A stretch of 64,000 nucleotides of DNA from Mucilaginibacter flavidus (GTDB taxonomy: Bacteria > Bacteroidota > Bacteroidia > Sphingobacteriales > Sphingobacteriaceae), in contig NZ_JAMXOE010000005.1 of the NCBI RefSeq assembly GCF_024055575.1, forward strand, positions 180,378 through 244,377, given 5' to 3'. The position numbers and the translations under genes are program-made. This document shows, piece after piece, positions 28,716 through 38,523 of this stretch. Under the pieces are notes generated by a model. The model ran no database searches. It saw only the letters and a list, made by a program, of their open reading frames with translations, and had not been told where the DNA came from. The first letter of the stretch is position 1; every line of letters starts with the position of its first letter.

Positions 28716-28869
28716 CAATGTCATTAAGTTAAGGAAACCAAAGCGTAAAGCCCCCTCTAAATCTCCCCCGGTTGGGGAGACTTTAGCTTCGCCCGCGTTT
28801 AATTTTTTTCACGTCCTCCCTACCGGGGAGGATTTAGGTGGGGCTAATTCCCTTAACTTAATGACATTG
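28716..28869. repeat. MITE-like element with 19-bp perfect terminal inverted repeats
   Basis: CAATGTCATTAAGTTAAGG (28716-28734) and its exact complement (28851-28869) bound a 154-bp segment whose interior is also self-complementary (CCCCCTCTAAATCTCCCCC against CCTCCCTACCGGGGAGGAT). There is no transposase frame. The rest of the 28515-29019 gap shows nothing else I can support. Confidence 0.75.
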
Positions 28870-29019
28870 GCCGTGGGGGCGAATAGAATTTTCGCCGGGC
28901 ATGTTTTACCAAATGCACAGCTACAGCGCGAGTTTTGGGAATGTACCAGATATAGGGTGACGCAATACGCCCCTACAATGGGAAAACAGGAATTATATAA
29001 TGGTTTTACGTTATCATCC

Positions 29020-30027
29020 CTACGGGAACTTATACACTACGCCCAGCGCTAACCCTTCCGTTCCCTGTACCTTTGGTGAAGTGTTTTTGTCGTAAAGGAA
29101 CGTGCCGTTCACCGTAAAGGCAATCAGGCGGCTAACTTTTGAGGTAAAAACGGCGTCGACACGATGGCTGGTATAGCTTAGGCCTTGCTTGTATGGCACG
29201 AACAGGGCGTAACGGGCATTTAAGTGTGTGGTTTTTGAAAGGTCCTTATCAAACACAGCAACTGCCTGGAAAGCCAGTTCATTTAGTACCCGTTTGCCTA
29301 TGGGCACGCCGTAGTTGGATGGTTGATTATGATAAATGGTAGTATCCAACACAAAGGTTTGGCGGGCGGTACCGGTACCCAGGCGCAAATCAAAAAACTT
29401 GCTCGGCTTAAACTCAAAACCCACCGACTCGGTTAAATAACCCGGCGACATGAAATTTGAGATCAGCTGCGAAACGCTGCGCCCCACTGAATCGGTGGTG
29501 TAATTAAAGCCTTTATCAAACTGCGACTCGAACGTTAACGACCCGAAAAAGAACCAGTGTTTTGATAGCTGCGAGGCTATTTTGTTGTCCCAAAAAATAC
29601 GGTCGTTAGTTTTGCGCGAGCCCTGGCCCTTGTTTTTCGAGATGCCGTAAAGCAGCGCCAGTTCTGATGTAAAATCGAGCGGGGCCTTATTATATTCAAT
29701 CTTATAGTCAAAGTTTCCACCCAGCGCAATAGCACTTATACCCCCTGCGCTATAGTTGCTGCTAAAGGCCGATTGGCTGAAGTTTAACCCAAACAATATT
29801 GATTTATGCCAGTAGCTTACCCGGTAATCCAGCATGGTAACCGGTACTTCCTGGCGGTGTATCTGCACCTCGCGAAAGCGGAAAGGCAACGCGTTTTTAA
29901 CCGGCTCAATACGGTATTTATTTAATTGGTTGGTATCAACTTTTAAGGAGTCGGTTTTTTGTGCGCTGGCCGATAAAGCGGCGCCTAACAATATGAAAAA
30001 TAGTAACCCGGGGGTGGTTTTAAACAT
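29020..30027 (-). CDS. DUF3078-like outer-membrane protein
   Basis: A 335-residue secreted protein. Signal peptide (LLFFILLGAALSASA) and then barrel-like strands: SYWHKSILFGLNFSQSAFSS, NFDYKIEYNKAPLDFTSEL, DRIFWDNKIASQLSKHWFFF, and LKEFEFKPS-type repeats, ending ...GTEGLALGVVYKFP. The W..GG-FSLNFSQ...NW.AGG start pattern and the DNKI repeat fit the DUF3078 family found in Bacteroidota. Role is unknown, probably at the outer membrane. It is a single gene. Confidence 0.78.
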   Translation of the reverse strand: MFKTTPGLLFFILLGAALSASAQKTDSLKVDTNQLNKYRIEPVKNALPFRFREVQIHRQEVPVTMLDYRVSYWHKSILFGLNFSQSAFSSNYSAGGISAIALGGNFDYKIEYNKAPLDFTSELALLYGISKNKGQGSRKTNDRIFWDNKIASQLSKHWFFFGSLTFESQFDKGFNYTTDSVGRSVSQLISNFMSPGYLTESVGFEFKPSKFFDLRLGTGTARQTFVLDTTIYHNQPSNYGVPIGKRVLNELAFQAVAVFDKDLSKTTHLNARYALFVPYKQGLSYTSHRVDAVFTSKVSRLIAFTVNGTFLYDKNTSPKVQGTEGLALGVVYKFP

Positions 30028-30336
30028 AGTGGCAGATTTTTAAACAAAAGCTTTAATGGCAACAGCACAAAGCAATTTCCTCTAGCGTTAACAGTTAAAA
30101 CGGCAAATTTATTATAATATAATAAAAATGTGGCATTGGAGGGGATAAAAATGAAGTATGGACAGAAAGTTAGCTTCTGAGGAGCCCGATGGACGGATCA
30201 CCCCGATAAACCGGGGCGGTTGTTGAAAAATCATTGCAGCAGCCTGGGATTATATGCACTCAAGCGTTCCATTTTTCCACGCGGAACACCTGAAACACTG
30301 TGGAACATGCTGATTAATCCTGGTTTGAGTTTATAG
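30028..30336. other. Gene-free stretch with a partial GTTCC-type palindrome
   Basis: An AT-rich start (30100-30160) is followed by CCCCGATAAACCGGGG (30200-30217) and, at 30265-30310, palindromic GTGGAACA/TGTTCCAC-like bases that resemble the 41-base repeats at 25705 and 61746 only in part. No gene is seen. Confidence 0.45.
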
Positions 30337-30834
30337 TTAGTTATTACACGCAGTAGGCAGAAATTGAAATCTGCTCATGTTAAAATTTATTGCCTTGTGA
30401 TTTATAAACCATGTTTTACCCAAATAATTTTCAATGGCACCAAATCCAAGCATTAATTTGTTGTTTTTCTTTAATAACGCAATTGGGTTCCTGTAAACGG
30501 TTGTTTTGGCGCCGTCGGTAAAAATGTAGTCGGCGAATAAAGTATCCTTTTTAAATTGTCCTATAATTTCGCCGTGATAAAAGTCTTTTTCCAAGGCACC
30601 GGGTTCAGGTTCCGCATATTTTACAACCAACCTCCCCTTAATTTTACCGTTCGGCAAAGTTTTAAATTTCAAAAAAGCGCTGTCCTTTTGATAAATAGCT
30701 GTGAAACATTGCTCACTATTTTCGATCGGTTTATAGTTGTCGCCATTACGCGGAGCAGCCTTTTTTGTGCCATGATTACAACTGAACAAAAACATCGAAC
30801 AAAAGAAAAGTAACTGGTAAATTTCATTTTTCAT
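30337..30834 (-). CDS. Putative lipoprotein
   Basis: From the ATG at 30834, 165 residues with a lipobox (LLFFCSMFLFSC, then NHGTKK). The mature region has YKPIENSEQCFTAIYQKDSA, LPNGKIKGRLVVKYAEPEPG and KDTLFADYIFTDGAKTTVYR, a repeated strand-turn pattern seen in small periplasmic proteins of this phylum. No function assigned. The stretch is A/T-rich compared with the alpha-2-macroglobulin gene nearby, like its partner lipoprotein just upstream. Confidence 0.7.
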   Translation of the reverse strand: MKNEIYQLLFFCSMFLFSCNHGTKKAAPRNGDNYKPIENSEQCFTAIYQKDSAFLKFKTLPNGKIKGRLVVKYAEPEPGALEKDFYHGEIIGQFKKDTLFADYIFTDGAKTTVYRNPIALLKKNNKLMLGFGAIENYLGKTWFINHKAINFNMSRFQFLPTACNN

Positions 30835-30890
30835 CTTTAAATTGATTTTAGCTGTAAATATTTGATGCACCGTGAAATCGTTACGCGTTG

Positions 30891-31258
30891 TTATCGTCTT
30901 TTCGCTTTGGACTCGTCTAACTTGTTAATGGAATCCTCGTTGCACCTTAACACGATTTCACAACAATGAGACACTACGTAATTATCAAAAATTGTCATGA
31001 ATTTGTAAACGGAATCTTTTGTTGCGGGAGCTATTTTCTTGTCTGACTCATAATATAATAAATCAACCCTAAAAAGCTTATACATCCTATCATTTTTTTG
31101 AACTCATTGTCACATATTACATATGCATTGTCGAAGTTTTTGGGTGAACCGTTTGCACTCATACAATTGCAATACGCCTTTGCCAAAGATTCTGGTCCAT
31201 TTGTTTTGCAAGAAAAATTTAGCATTAATAATAAATAGAACAAGCTTTTTATTTTCAT
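30891..31258 (-). pseudogene. Lipoprotein gene split by a one-base frameshift
   Basis: Two overlapping frames lie in the same direction. The first (from ATG 31258) encodes a lipoprotein signal (LFYLLLMLNFSC), then AYCNCMSANGSPKNFDNA and stops shortly after NEFKKM. The second continues YKLFRVDLLYYESDKKIAP to the end. They join in frame if one base is added to the run of seven T at 31093-31099 (A on the coding strand), giving NEFKKNDRMYKLFRVD and an intact ~122-residue protein. So this is either a real frameshift or a homopolymer sequencing error. No function is known. Confidence 0.7.
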
Positions 31259-31372
31259 ATCAATTTTAGATAAACACACTTTTTCTAGCCTATTTAAACA
31301 TTATTCTTGATGCCCCACTCCGAACCTCGCTTCCACTAATAACCAATGATCCTATGACTTATGACCAATACT

Positions 31373-31895
31373 CATCCTCCCCCCTTCCGAGTGTGAATTA
31401 AACTCCGGCGCATACCACAGGCCTGCGACCTGTGCTGGTGAATTGCGCCCCTTTGGGGCTCGGAGATTTTTCTCTAGCTCAAAATGTTGGATCCGATACA
31501 TAAAAACAAACCAGAGTCCAACACCTCGGAAACCCACCAGCCCCAAAGGGGCGATACCCGTTAGCACAGGTCGCAGGCCTGCGCTAAAATGGGCGACCTA
31601 CGGCTTTATTCCCATCCTCCCCCCTTCCGAATGTGAATTAAACTCCGGCGCGTACCACAGGCCTGCGACCTGTGCTGGTGAATTGCGCCCCTTTGGGGCT
31701 CGGAGATTTTTCTTTAGCTCAAAATGTTGGATGCCGATACATAAAAACAAACCAGAACCTAATACCTCGGAAACCCACCAGCCCCAAAGGGGCGATACCC
31801 GTTAGCACAGGTCGCAGGCCTGCGCTAAAATGGGCGACCTACGGCTTTATTCCCATCCTTCCCCCTTCCGAATGCGCGTTAAACTCCGGCGCATA
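31373..31895. repeat. Tandem 240-bp repeat that carries the 3' end of the adjacent gene
   Basis: Two full units (31373-31612 and 31613-31853) and a partial third at 31854-31895 that merges with the alpha-2-macroglobulin coding region. Each unit has a fold-back: CAGGCCTGCGACCTGTGCT (31418-31436) and its perfect complement (31563-31581), plus GCGCCCCTTTGGGGCT and its partner. Read on the minus strand, each unit also contains codons for YAPEFNSHSEGGRM, a copy of the gene's last codons. No gene of its own; the 31280-31372 stretch before it shows nothing. Confidence 0.85.
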
Positions 31896-33977
31896 CATGC
31901 TTTGTATGCTGGTTATCCCGGTTGAAAAATTGCCGGGTTGCGCTACCCGCAGCTGGTATTCAAACACGTAGTTACCTTTGTTCAAATAACTTATAAAAAA
32001 GTTGGTGGCTACATCTTTGGTTACCTGGTAATAGTACAGGCCGTCCTGGTATTTATAGGTCGATAGCGCGTCAACAGGTTCGGTGCCGGCAGGGCGCAAA
32101 TCTTTTAGCTGCACGTATTCAAAATCGCGGTCGGCCTCCAGGTTGATGACAACCTTCAGCAAATCGCCGGTTTTGGGTTGATGCGTGGCGTCGACGGCAA
32201 CCAGCACCGGGCCTGCATCCGTCTGTTTTTGGATGTAATATTTTCGCACCAATTGGATGTTTGTTAGTGCCGATGTTATTTTATCCAAATTCTCCAGGTA
32301 TTGCCAGTGCATGGCGCCCCAGGTGGTGTTGGTGCCACCATTTTGTATTTCAATTTTGCCCAGCGCAGGCTTTAGCTGTTCATCGGCCCAGCTGGTTTTC
32401 AGGTAACCGGTGCCTGCATCCGCTTTAACATCAGGCTTCAGTTCTTCCAGTAGCTTGCCGTTTAGTTTTATGGTGGAGGTGCCGGTAGTGGCTAAAATAT
32501 CATCCCCTTTTAACAGCAACGCATAACAGGCGGCGGCGGTTGCGGGGGTGGTTTTCCAGTTATTGGTTTGCTTGTTGCGCAGCAGCCAGATCTTCATTTC
32601 GTCCACAACTTTGGTGTTGTTGCCTGCCTCGGTAAATAATTCAATCAGCAGGCTTTGGGTTTCCACAGGTGCCTCATACCAAAAATAGCCGCGTTGGTTT
32701 TTGGCCCAGTACATGCCCATTTCGTCGCTTTGCTGCGCGGTTTCCAGTAACGATTTTTCTATCTGCTGGGTTATCGCCGGTTTTTTGTAGCGCTGCATGG
32801 TTAAGGCAATCATACCCTGCTCATAAACATTTTGGGTTGTCCATTGGCTGGCGGCGCGTTCCAGGTAATTGGTCAATAACTTTTGAATGGCGGCATCCAT
32901 CGGGCTATTTAAAAAATAGCTACGGGCAAACCAGGCCTGTATCTCCATATCATTTACCGACCGGGTGGCGTAATCCTTATCTTTCTTTACCTGTTTATCG
33001 TCGTTAATTAACTGCCGCTCCATATAATTAAGCGCATTCGGCACAACTGCATCAAGGCCATCGCCGGCAATGTTCAAATGGCGCAGCTCGCCTATGCCCT
33101 GCAAAATATGCTGGGTTATAAACCTGTCGGCCCTGTCGCCCCCAAACCACGGGAAACCACCATCGGGCAATTGTTTCTTTTGCAGCTTATCCAAATTCAT
33201 GCGCAACTCGTCGCTCATTTTGTTTAAATCGAACAGCAGGGCAATGCGTTTTTTCTGTTCCGTTTCACTAACGGCATCTTGCAGCCAGGGGGTTTCCTCA
33301 ATCAAAGTAGCTTTCAGTTCCTGGTTTTTTTCGAGGTTTGATAACAACGCTGAGCTATTGCTCGCCTTCCACTGGTCGAACACCTGCTTAATAGCCGGCA
33401 TCTTATTTACCAAATTAGTGGCCAGGCTGTTGGCATAATAACGACTAAAAGTTTGTTCGGCGCATTCGTACGGAAACTCCATCATATATGGCAGGGCCTG
33501 CACCGCGTACCATGCCGGGTTTTGGGTGTACTCCAGTGTTAGCGTTTTGTTTTGCAGGGTTTTGCTGCTTTGGTTTACCAGCTTATCAAATGTAAAGCCG
33601 CGGGTTTGCCCGGCGCGCACCATCATCGGCATCGATTCGGTCACCAGCGCGCGGTTAGGCAGCACCGGCAGCGTATTTTCTTCGCCGTCGCTAAACTGCC
33701 CGGCATCGGCAGTAAGGCGATAGGTTAAGGCATCCAAGCCGGCCGGGATAACCAGGTTAAAGGTAACGGCCTTGTTGATATTGGCGGCCACTTCAAAGGC
33801 CTGTTCGCCGTCAGCTTTGTTGGCAAACAGGTTTACCGGCTGCATGTTTAGCGCGTTAAATAGTTGCATTTTTATCGTGCCTTTTAAGGTTTTATCCGTT
33901 AAGTTAGCCAGCCTTGCCGAAACCGCCACGGTATCACCCTCGCGCAAAAAACGGGGCATATTGGCACTGATGCTCAA
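31839..33977 (-). CDS. Alpha-2-macroglobulin family protein, C-terminal part after an in-frame stop
   Basis: The 3' portion of the large gene that starts at 38300. It runs in the same frame, following the TAA at 33984-33986 as AAA CAA TTG AGC. It holds the A2M domain beginning SISANMPRFLREGDTV, the thioester-type motif ECAEQ (about residues 171-175 of this part), the helical TED-like domain with GGFPWFGGDRADRF, and the receptor-type end EYQLRVAQPGNFSTG, then MYAPEFNAHSEGGRMGIKP. Alone it has no signal peptide, so it would probably stay in the cytoplasm unless the stop is read through. The last residues lie within a 240-bp repeat. Confidence 0.85.
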   Translation of the reverse strand: MSISANMPRFLREGDTVAVSARLANLTDKTLKGTIKMQLFNALNMQPVNLFANKADGEQAFEVAANINKAVTFNLVIPAGLDALTYRLTADAGQFSDGEENTLPVLPNRALVTESMPMMVRAGQTRGFTFDKLVNQSSKTLQNKTLTLEYTQNPAWYAVQALPYMMEFPYECAEQTFSRYYANSLATNLVNKMPAIKQVFDQWKASNSSALLSNLEKNQELKATLIEETPWLQDAVSETEQKKRIALLFDLNKMSDELRMNLDKLQKKQLPDGGFPWFGGDRADRFITQHILQGIGELRHLNIAGDGLDAVVPNALNYMERQLINDDKQVKKDKDYATRSVNDMEIQAWFARSYFLNSPMDAAIQKLLTNYLERAASQWTTQNVYEQGMIALTMQRYKKPAITQQIEKSLLETAQQSDEMGMYWAKNQRGYFWYEAPVETQSLLIELFTEAGNNTKVVDEMKIWLLRNKQTNNWKTTPATAAACYALLLKGDDILATTGTSTIKLNGKLLEELKPDVKADAGTGYLKTSWADEQLKPALGKIEIQNGGTNTTWGAMHWQYLENLDKITSALTNIQLVRKYYIQKQTDAGPVLVAVDATHQPKTGDLLKVVINLEADRDFEYVQLKDLRPAGTEPVDALSTYKYQDGLYYYQVTKDVATNFFISYLNKGNYVFEYQLRVAQPGNFSTGITSIQSMYAPEFNAHSEGGRMGIKP

Positions 33978-33983
33978 TTGTTT

Positions 33984-36900
33984 TTAGGTGATGACTTCAT
34001 TCTCCACATACCCTGTTTGCAGATCCTTATTATGCGCAAAGCCGCGGAACTTCCAGCGGGTAAGGGCCTCGGGAATGGTGAAATCAATCAGTATCTGGCC
34101 CTTTTCGTCCGTGTGAAGCTGGGGGTAAAAGAAGGCGGTTTCGTTAAAGTTTTTGCGGGGGATGATGGAAACGGAGCTCTTGTCCTTCTCGTCGAGCTTG
34201 GCCCTGATTTCCCGCGTGGAAACATTTCCCAGTATTTCGTCGTACGCCATTCCTTTGGAAGAATTTGATTTTGCCATATAACCCTTTACCTCCATATCAG
34301 CCTTAACAACAGGCGGCGGGAATCTAACCGCGTTGGCACTTACAGAATACATAGGTGCAGCTACAGCCATAACTGCATTATTATCCCCCTTTAACGATTT
34401 CACCCCCGGGTCGGCAATTTTTAACTCCTCTAAAACAGGCCCTTTGCCGCCGTGTGCCATCTGTACGGTCAGTTGCGCCGCAGCTTTGGTTTTAATTTCC
34501 CTTTTGGGAAAAGGCGGCGAATTAAAAACAAGTACACCGTTCACCGGTACTTTAATTTTAAAATACCCTTTTGAGTTTGAGCGTGTGCTTATGCCGGTGT
34601 TTTTTATGCTGATTTTAACGCCCGGCAAAGTTTGCCGGTTAAAAATCGTTTTACCGCTTACATCATACCCGCCCTTAACTAAAGCTGCGTTTTTAAAATA
34701 TTCAGTCGCAAGCTTTTTGTCGGCCTTCAGGGTTGCAAGGTTTTCCTTCACTTGCTCAAGATAGGTGGTGTAGCCACCGTTATCCCCGCCGAAGTAGTCG
34801 TAGCCAAATAAATTTAATTGCTCGTAGTTAATGTTTAGCGAATACCCCTTTGTATCATCGTCTCTGTCTATCCATTCGGCAGTGGTTTCTTCGGCAAGTT
34901 GTGTCCGTATCCAAATAAAATAATCCCTGGTATATGGAAGATAATAACCGTAATCAGTTTGCCAATATTGGGCAGGCGCTATATCATCCAGCGAGGCGTC
35001 ATATAAAGCGCCCAGCATTTCGGCAGCATTTTTTTCGTCGGCGCCGGTAATTTGCAACTTCCATTGCTCTTTTTCACCCGGCTGCAGTTTATTACGAAAG
35101 GTAATGAAGCGTATGGGCAGCTTTTTAACGGTGTCCCTCATTTTTATTTGGTTGTAAAAAATGCGCATCCGGTTATCGCTCACCGTTAAAAACTGTACGC
35201 CAAAACTATTTTGATTAGTAGCCGGCACAGGCACTTTTATAGTTTGCTGGTAGGGGCCGCTCAATGTAATCCATTCAGAAGAGAGCAATCTTGCCCCGTC
35301 GAATTTTTCCATCAATACATGCGAGGGCTTATCGGTGCCTATTAAATACTCCAGGCTTTCGCCGGGTTTCACCGTTGTGAATAACTGCCAGTCCTCGGTA
35401 TCGCACACCGGGGTGGGCCCGTTAACTACTTTCACAAATTTGGTCATCGATGTAGTATCGCCGTTATCACTGCGGGCACTTATTACAATTTTATATACGC
35501 CGTTAACTTGATTTTTAAGTATGCCCAAATCTAACATGCCCATCGTGCTGTCGGCGGTAATATTTACTTCGCTTAGTTTATTCAAAACTTCCAGGCCCGC
35601 AGGGTCGGTCTCCTGCTTCCAGGGATATGCGGGGAAAGTTTTTTTAAACTCATCCCTGGTCAGCATAAACTGGTCGGGGTATTGCCAAACGCGGTCTTTA
35701 GTAAATTGCTGTGGTTGTTTCAGGGCGAATATTTTAATAGTTACAGTTCCCTTTTGAGGCTGGCCATTTGCATTATTTAGCCTCACAGGTATCGCAACCG
35801 AATCTTTAGCCGACCATTTTGCTGGTACGGCAACATCAATATCCAGCACTTTACTGCTTATTATAATTGAGGTGGCTGCGGTTTGCGTTTCTCCCGATGC
35901 ATCGGTAACATCGGCATTAACCATATAAATATCCGAATAATCAAATGCGCGCGCGGCAGCCGTTACCGTATCGCCCAACGCTTTAAACCGGGTTTCAAAT
36001 TCGCCTTTATCATTTGTTTGGATGGTATCGGCAGCAACTTCACCGTTTCTCGACCAAACTGACCCAATATTGCGGCTTTTTGTATAGCGCTCATCGTATA
36101 CTGGCATTAGCCTGCTGGTAACGTGATAAGCTACTTTAGCATTTGATATGCCATAGCCAGAAAAAGCCATCACCCTGCCCTTTATTTTTACTGAATCGCC
36201 AGGTCGGTACAATGCGTTAACCGGCGAAAAAGTAACCTGGAAGGTCGGCCGTTTGTATTCTTCAACCCGAACAAATGCCCTGCCATTTACAGCAACAATT
36301 GATACCTGCCCGTTGGCAATATTTTGCGGGATAACAAACGAGCCCTGAACCGACCCAAATTCGTTACTTTTTAAAGTAAGCTCCGTCAAAAGCTTGTTAT
36401 TCATATCCTGCAGGCTTACCTTCACGTCTTCGCCCGGCACTATCGCGTTTTTACCATCGGTTGTTGTTATATGCAAGCCTTTAAAGTAGATAGTTTGCCC
36501 AGACCTGTACAATTGCCGGTCGGTAAATAAAATTGTGCTTATTACCGGCTTACTACTAGTTTCGATAGTTTCTGAATTATAAAAATCCCGCTCCTCCTCA
36601 ACATAATTGTCGTTTTTGTAGCTGAGGATGAAGTTATATTGCTCCCCATTTTTACCTTTAAAAAGATATCGGCCATTAATATCTGACAGCCCGGAAAACG
36701 CAACATTTTTAACGTTTTTATTTTTAACATAGTCCGACCGGTATATCACAACTTTTACGCCCTGTAAAGGCGCACCACTATCACGGTTTACAATCCTCAG
36801 TTCGGTTTGGCCCCCCGGCAGCGCACGCGCCACGTACGACAACCCGGTTATTCTAAAGTTAGTTGATTGGGATAGATACCTGCTTTTTGATTGCACATTG

Positions 36901-38300
36901 CTGATAACCGTAACATAGCGCCCAACCGGCAAACTGTCTATCTTAAACTCCGCGCTGTGCTTGCGGTAGTCGTTTATGCCGGGCAACAAAAGGCGCCGCT
37001 CCTGTACCGGTCGCAGGGGCTTTAAAAATTTAATAATTTTATCAGCAGCCCCAAGATAAAACTGATCAATCAACGAACTTTTGCCGGTTAACTGCTGTAT
37101 TTGGGCCGGCGATAGATAATAGATAGAAACCTTAGCCTCCTTAACGTTGCTATAGCTCACCAACCCCAACAAAGGTTTGCCCGGCACGTTAACGTTTTCG
37201 ACTGATACCGACAGGGTAGGCTGCCGGATGTTAATTATTGAAGCGGCGGCAGTTTCACCACCACGGCTTTTGGGATACATGGTAACCGCTTTTTTAAAAT
37301 AGCTATAGGCGGTAGTTAGGCTGTCCTGGTCTTTATAGTAAGTCCCAATCAATACTAATGCATCTGCACTGATAGGACTAGTCGAAAAATTATCCGCAAC
37401 CCGCCGTAAAGCTTTTATGTAAAGCGAATCTTTATCCGCCACACTGCTTTGCCTAAACAACACGCCAAGCCGTTTTATATCGATATCCGCCAATGCTTCG
37501 CGGTTGTTTTTTTCAAGATGGAACAGCGTAGCCTGCTGCAAATATTTGATGCCTTTGTAAAGGGTCGACGCGGTGTCAGTGGTTTTAATAACCAAACCGG
37601 CAAAGGCGCGGTTGTCGCTAAAAAGGCGCGGATCATTCAAGATAAACGGCAGCCGGGGTTTGTTAATAGCTGCCTCGTCCGAAAGGTAAAAATCGAAAGC
37701 GCGGTGCACCAGCAAATCGTACAAAGTTGGCCGCAGGTAGCGGGTTTCTTTATCGCCTTCCAAAACGCCATCGAGTACACCTACCGAAGTGTTTTGCTCC
37801 TTCACCACATCCTGCAGCGAAAGGGCGTACATGCGGCTCGTTTCGCTAATTACTGTTTGGATGCCCCAGTTACGGAAATCTACATCCTGTTTTTCAAGTT
37901 TGGTGCGCTGACCAAAGCGGTAGCGGTTTTCCTTGTAGTACTCCCAATACATTTGCGCCAGCAGCGATTGCAGCACCGGCTTAACCGGGAATTCAGCCTT
38001 GTCGATATCCGCCTTTAAACGGGTGATAATGGCAATCAGCGCATTCTCTTCGAGGTAGGATTGGAAACTCATGCGGTATATTACTGCCCTTACCTGCTGC
38101 GCCGTGTTGTTGTCGGCTCGCGCCAGGGCATCCAGCTTATCAACTTCTTTTAAGGCTGATTTTGGCAGGCCGATGTTTGCCAGCGAATCGATCCGCAAGC
38201 TGAGCTTTGCATATTTATCTTGGGCATTGCTTATAGTAAAACACAGCAACAGGCTTGCTAACAGCAGGCACCTAACGATTTTTGTAAAGGATAAGGACAT
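33984..38300 (-). CDS. Alpha-2-macroglobulin family protein, N-terminal part, cut by TAA
   Basis: A 1438-residue reading frame with a signal peptide (CLLLASLLLCFTISNA). It contains an N-terminal helical region of about 300 residues, macroglobulin (MG) domains including LFTDRQLYRSGQTIYFKGLH and YRPGDSVKIKGRVMAFSG, a carboxypeptidase-regulatory-like insert (LPGVKISIKNTGISTRSNSK), and the start of the A2M domain FTIPEALTRWKFRGFAH. It ends GYVENEVIT at TAA, where relatives continue with Q-K-Q-L; CAA to TAA explains it by one base. Family members trap proteases at the envelope through a thioester; that domain lies after the stop. Truncated, read through, or a sequencing error are all possible. Confidence 0.88.
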   Translation of the reverse strand: MSLSFTKIVRCLLLASLLLCFTISNAQDKYAKLSLRIDSLANIGLPKSALKEVDKLDALARADNNTAQQVRAVIYRMSFQSYLEENALIAIITRLKADIDKAEFPVKPVLQSLLAQMYWEYYKENRYRFGQRTKLEKQDVDFRNWGIQTVISETSRMYALSLQDVVKEQNTSVGVLDGVLEGDKETRYLRPTLYDLLVHRAFDFYLSDEAAINKPRLPFILNDPRLFSDNRAFAGLVIKTTDTASTLYKGIKYLQQATLFHLEKNNREALADIDIKRLGVLFRQSSVADKDSLYIKALRRVADNFSTSPISADALVLIGTYYKDQDSLTTAYSYFKKAVTMYPKSRGGETAAASIINIRQPTLSVSVENVNVPGKPLLGLVSYSNVKEAKVSIYYLSPAQIQQLTGKSSLIDQFYLGAADKIIKFLKPLRPVQERRLLLPGINDYRKHSAEFKIDSLPVGRYVTVISNVQSKSRYLSQSTNFRITGLSYVARALPGGQTELRIVNRDSGAPLQGVKVVIYRSDYVKNKNVKNVAFSGLSDINGRYLFKGKNGEQYNFILSYKNDNYVEEERDFYNSETIETSSKPVISTILFTDRQLYRSGQTIYFKGLHITTTDGKNAIVPGEDVKVSLQDMNNKLLTELTLKSNEFGSVQGSFVIPQNIANGQVSIVAVNGRAFVRVEEYKRPTFQVTFSPVNALYRPGDSVKIKGRVMAFSGYGISNAKVAYHVTSRLMPVYDERYTKSRNIGSVWSRNGEVAADTIQTNDKGEFETRFKALGDTVTAAARAFDYSDIYMVNADVTDASGETQTAATSIIISSKVLDIDVAVPAKWSAKDSVAIPVRLNNANGQPQKGTVTIKIFALKQPQQFTKDRVWQYPDQFMLTRDEFKKTFPAYPWKQETDPAGLEVLNKLSEVNITADSTMGMLDLGILKNQVNGVYKIVISARSDNGDTTSMTKFVKVVNGPTPVCDTEDWQLFTTVKPGESLEYLIGTDKPSHVLMEKFDGARLLSSEWITLSGPYQQTIKVPVPATNQNSFGVQFLTVSDNRMRIFYNQIKMRDTVKKLPIRFITFRNKLQPGEKEQWKLQITGADEKNAAEMLGALYDASLDDIAPAQYWQTDYGYYLPYTRDYFIWIRTQLAEETTAEWIDRDDDTKGYSLNINYEQLNLFGYDYFGGDNGGYTTYLEQVKENLATLKADKKLATEYFKNAALVKGGYDVSGKTIFNRQTLPGVKISIKNTGISTRSNSKGYFKIKVPVNGVLVFNSPPFPKREIKTKAAAQLTVQMAHGGKGPVLEELKIADPGVKSLKGDNNAVMAVAAPMYSVSANAVRFPPPVVKADMEVKGYMAKSNSSKGMAYDEILGNVSTREIRAKLDEKDKSSVSIIPRKNFNETAFFYPQLHTDEKGQILIDFTIPEALTRWKFRGFAHNKDLQTGYVENEVIT

Positions 38301-38523
38301 TGGCCAAAGGTTTATTTGGTAAATTTAAACAATAAATGGAATAGATGCAATATTGTTGCATAATTTAATGTTTTTATTTATTATATGATGCAGGGAGGAG
38401 GGAATTTCCATAAAATATTGCCCCACATTATCTTGCAAAATTTGCATTTTTAAAGTATTAAGGATTAGTGAAGATGATGGTTAATTAAAGTTTGCTACCT
38501 ATCGGTGAGCCGGTGAGATATTT

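Noticed and set aside
28493..29052. Two small plus-strand frames (about 60-80 residues) in the gap before the DUF3078 gene.
   Set aside because: They run through inverted repeats and have no domain, signal peptide or start signal.
31373..31895. Looks at first like a CRISPR or satellite array because of regular repeats.
   Set aside because: There are only two full 240-bp units, far longer than CRISPR repeats, no spacers, and each contains copied coding sequence.
31352..31971. Open frames on both strands within the tandem repeats (about 70-120 residues).
   Set aside because: They repeat each other and arise from the fold-back units; only the tail of the alpha-2-macroglobulin gene is real coding sequence.
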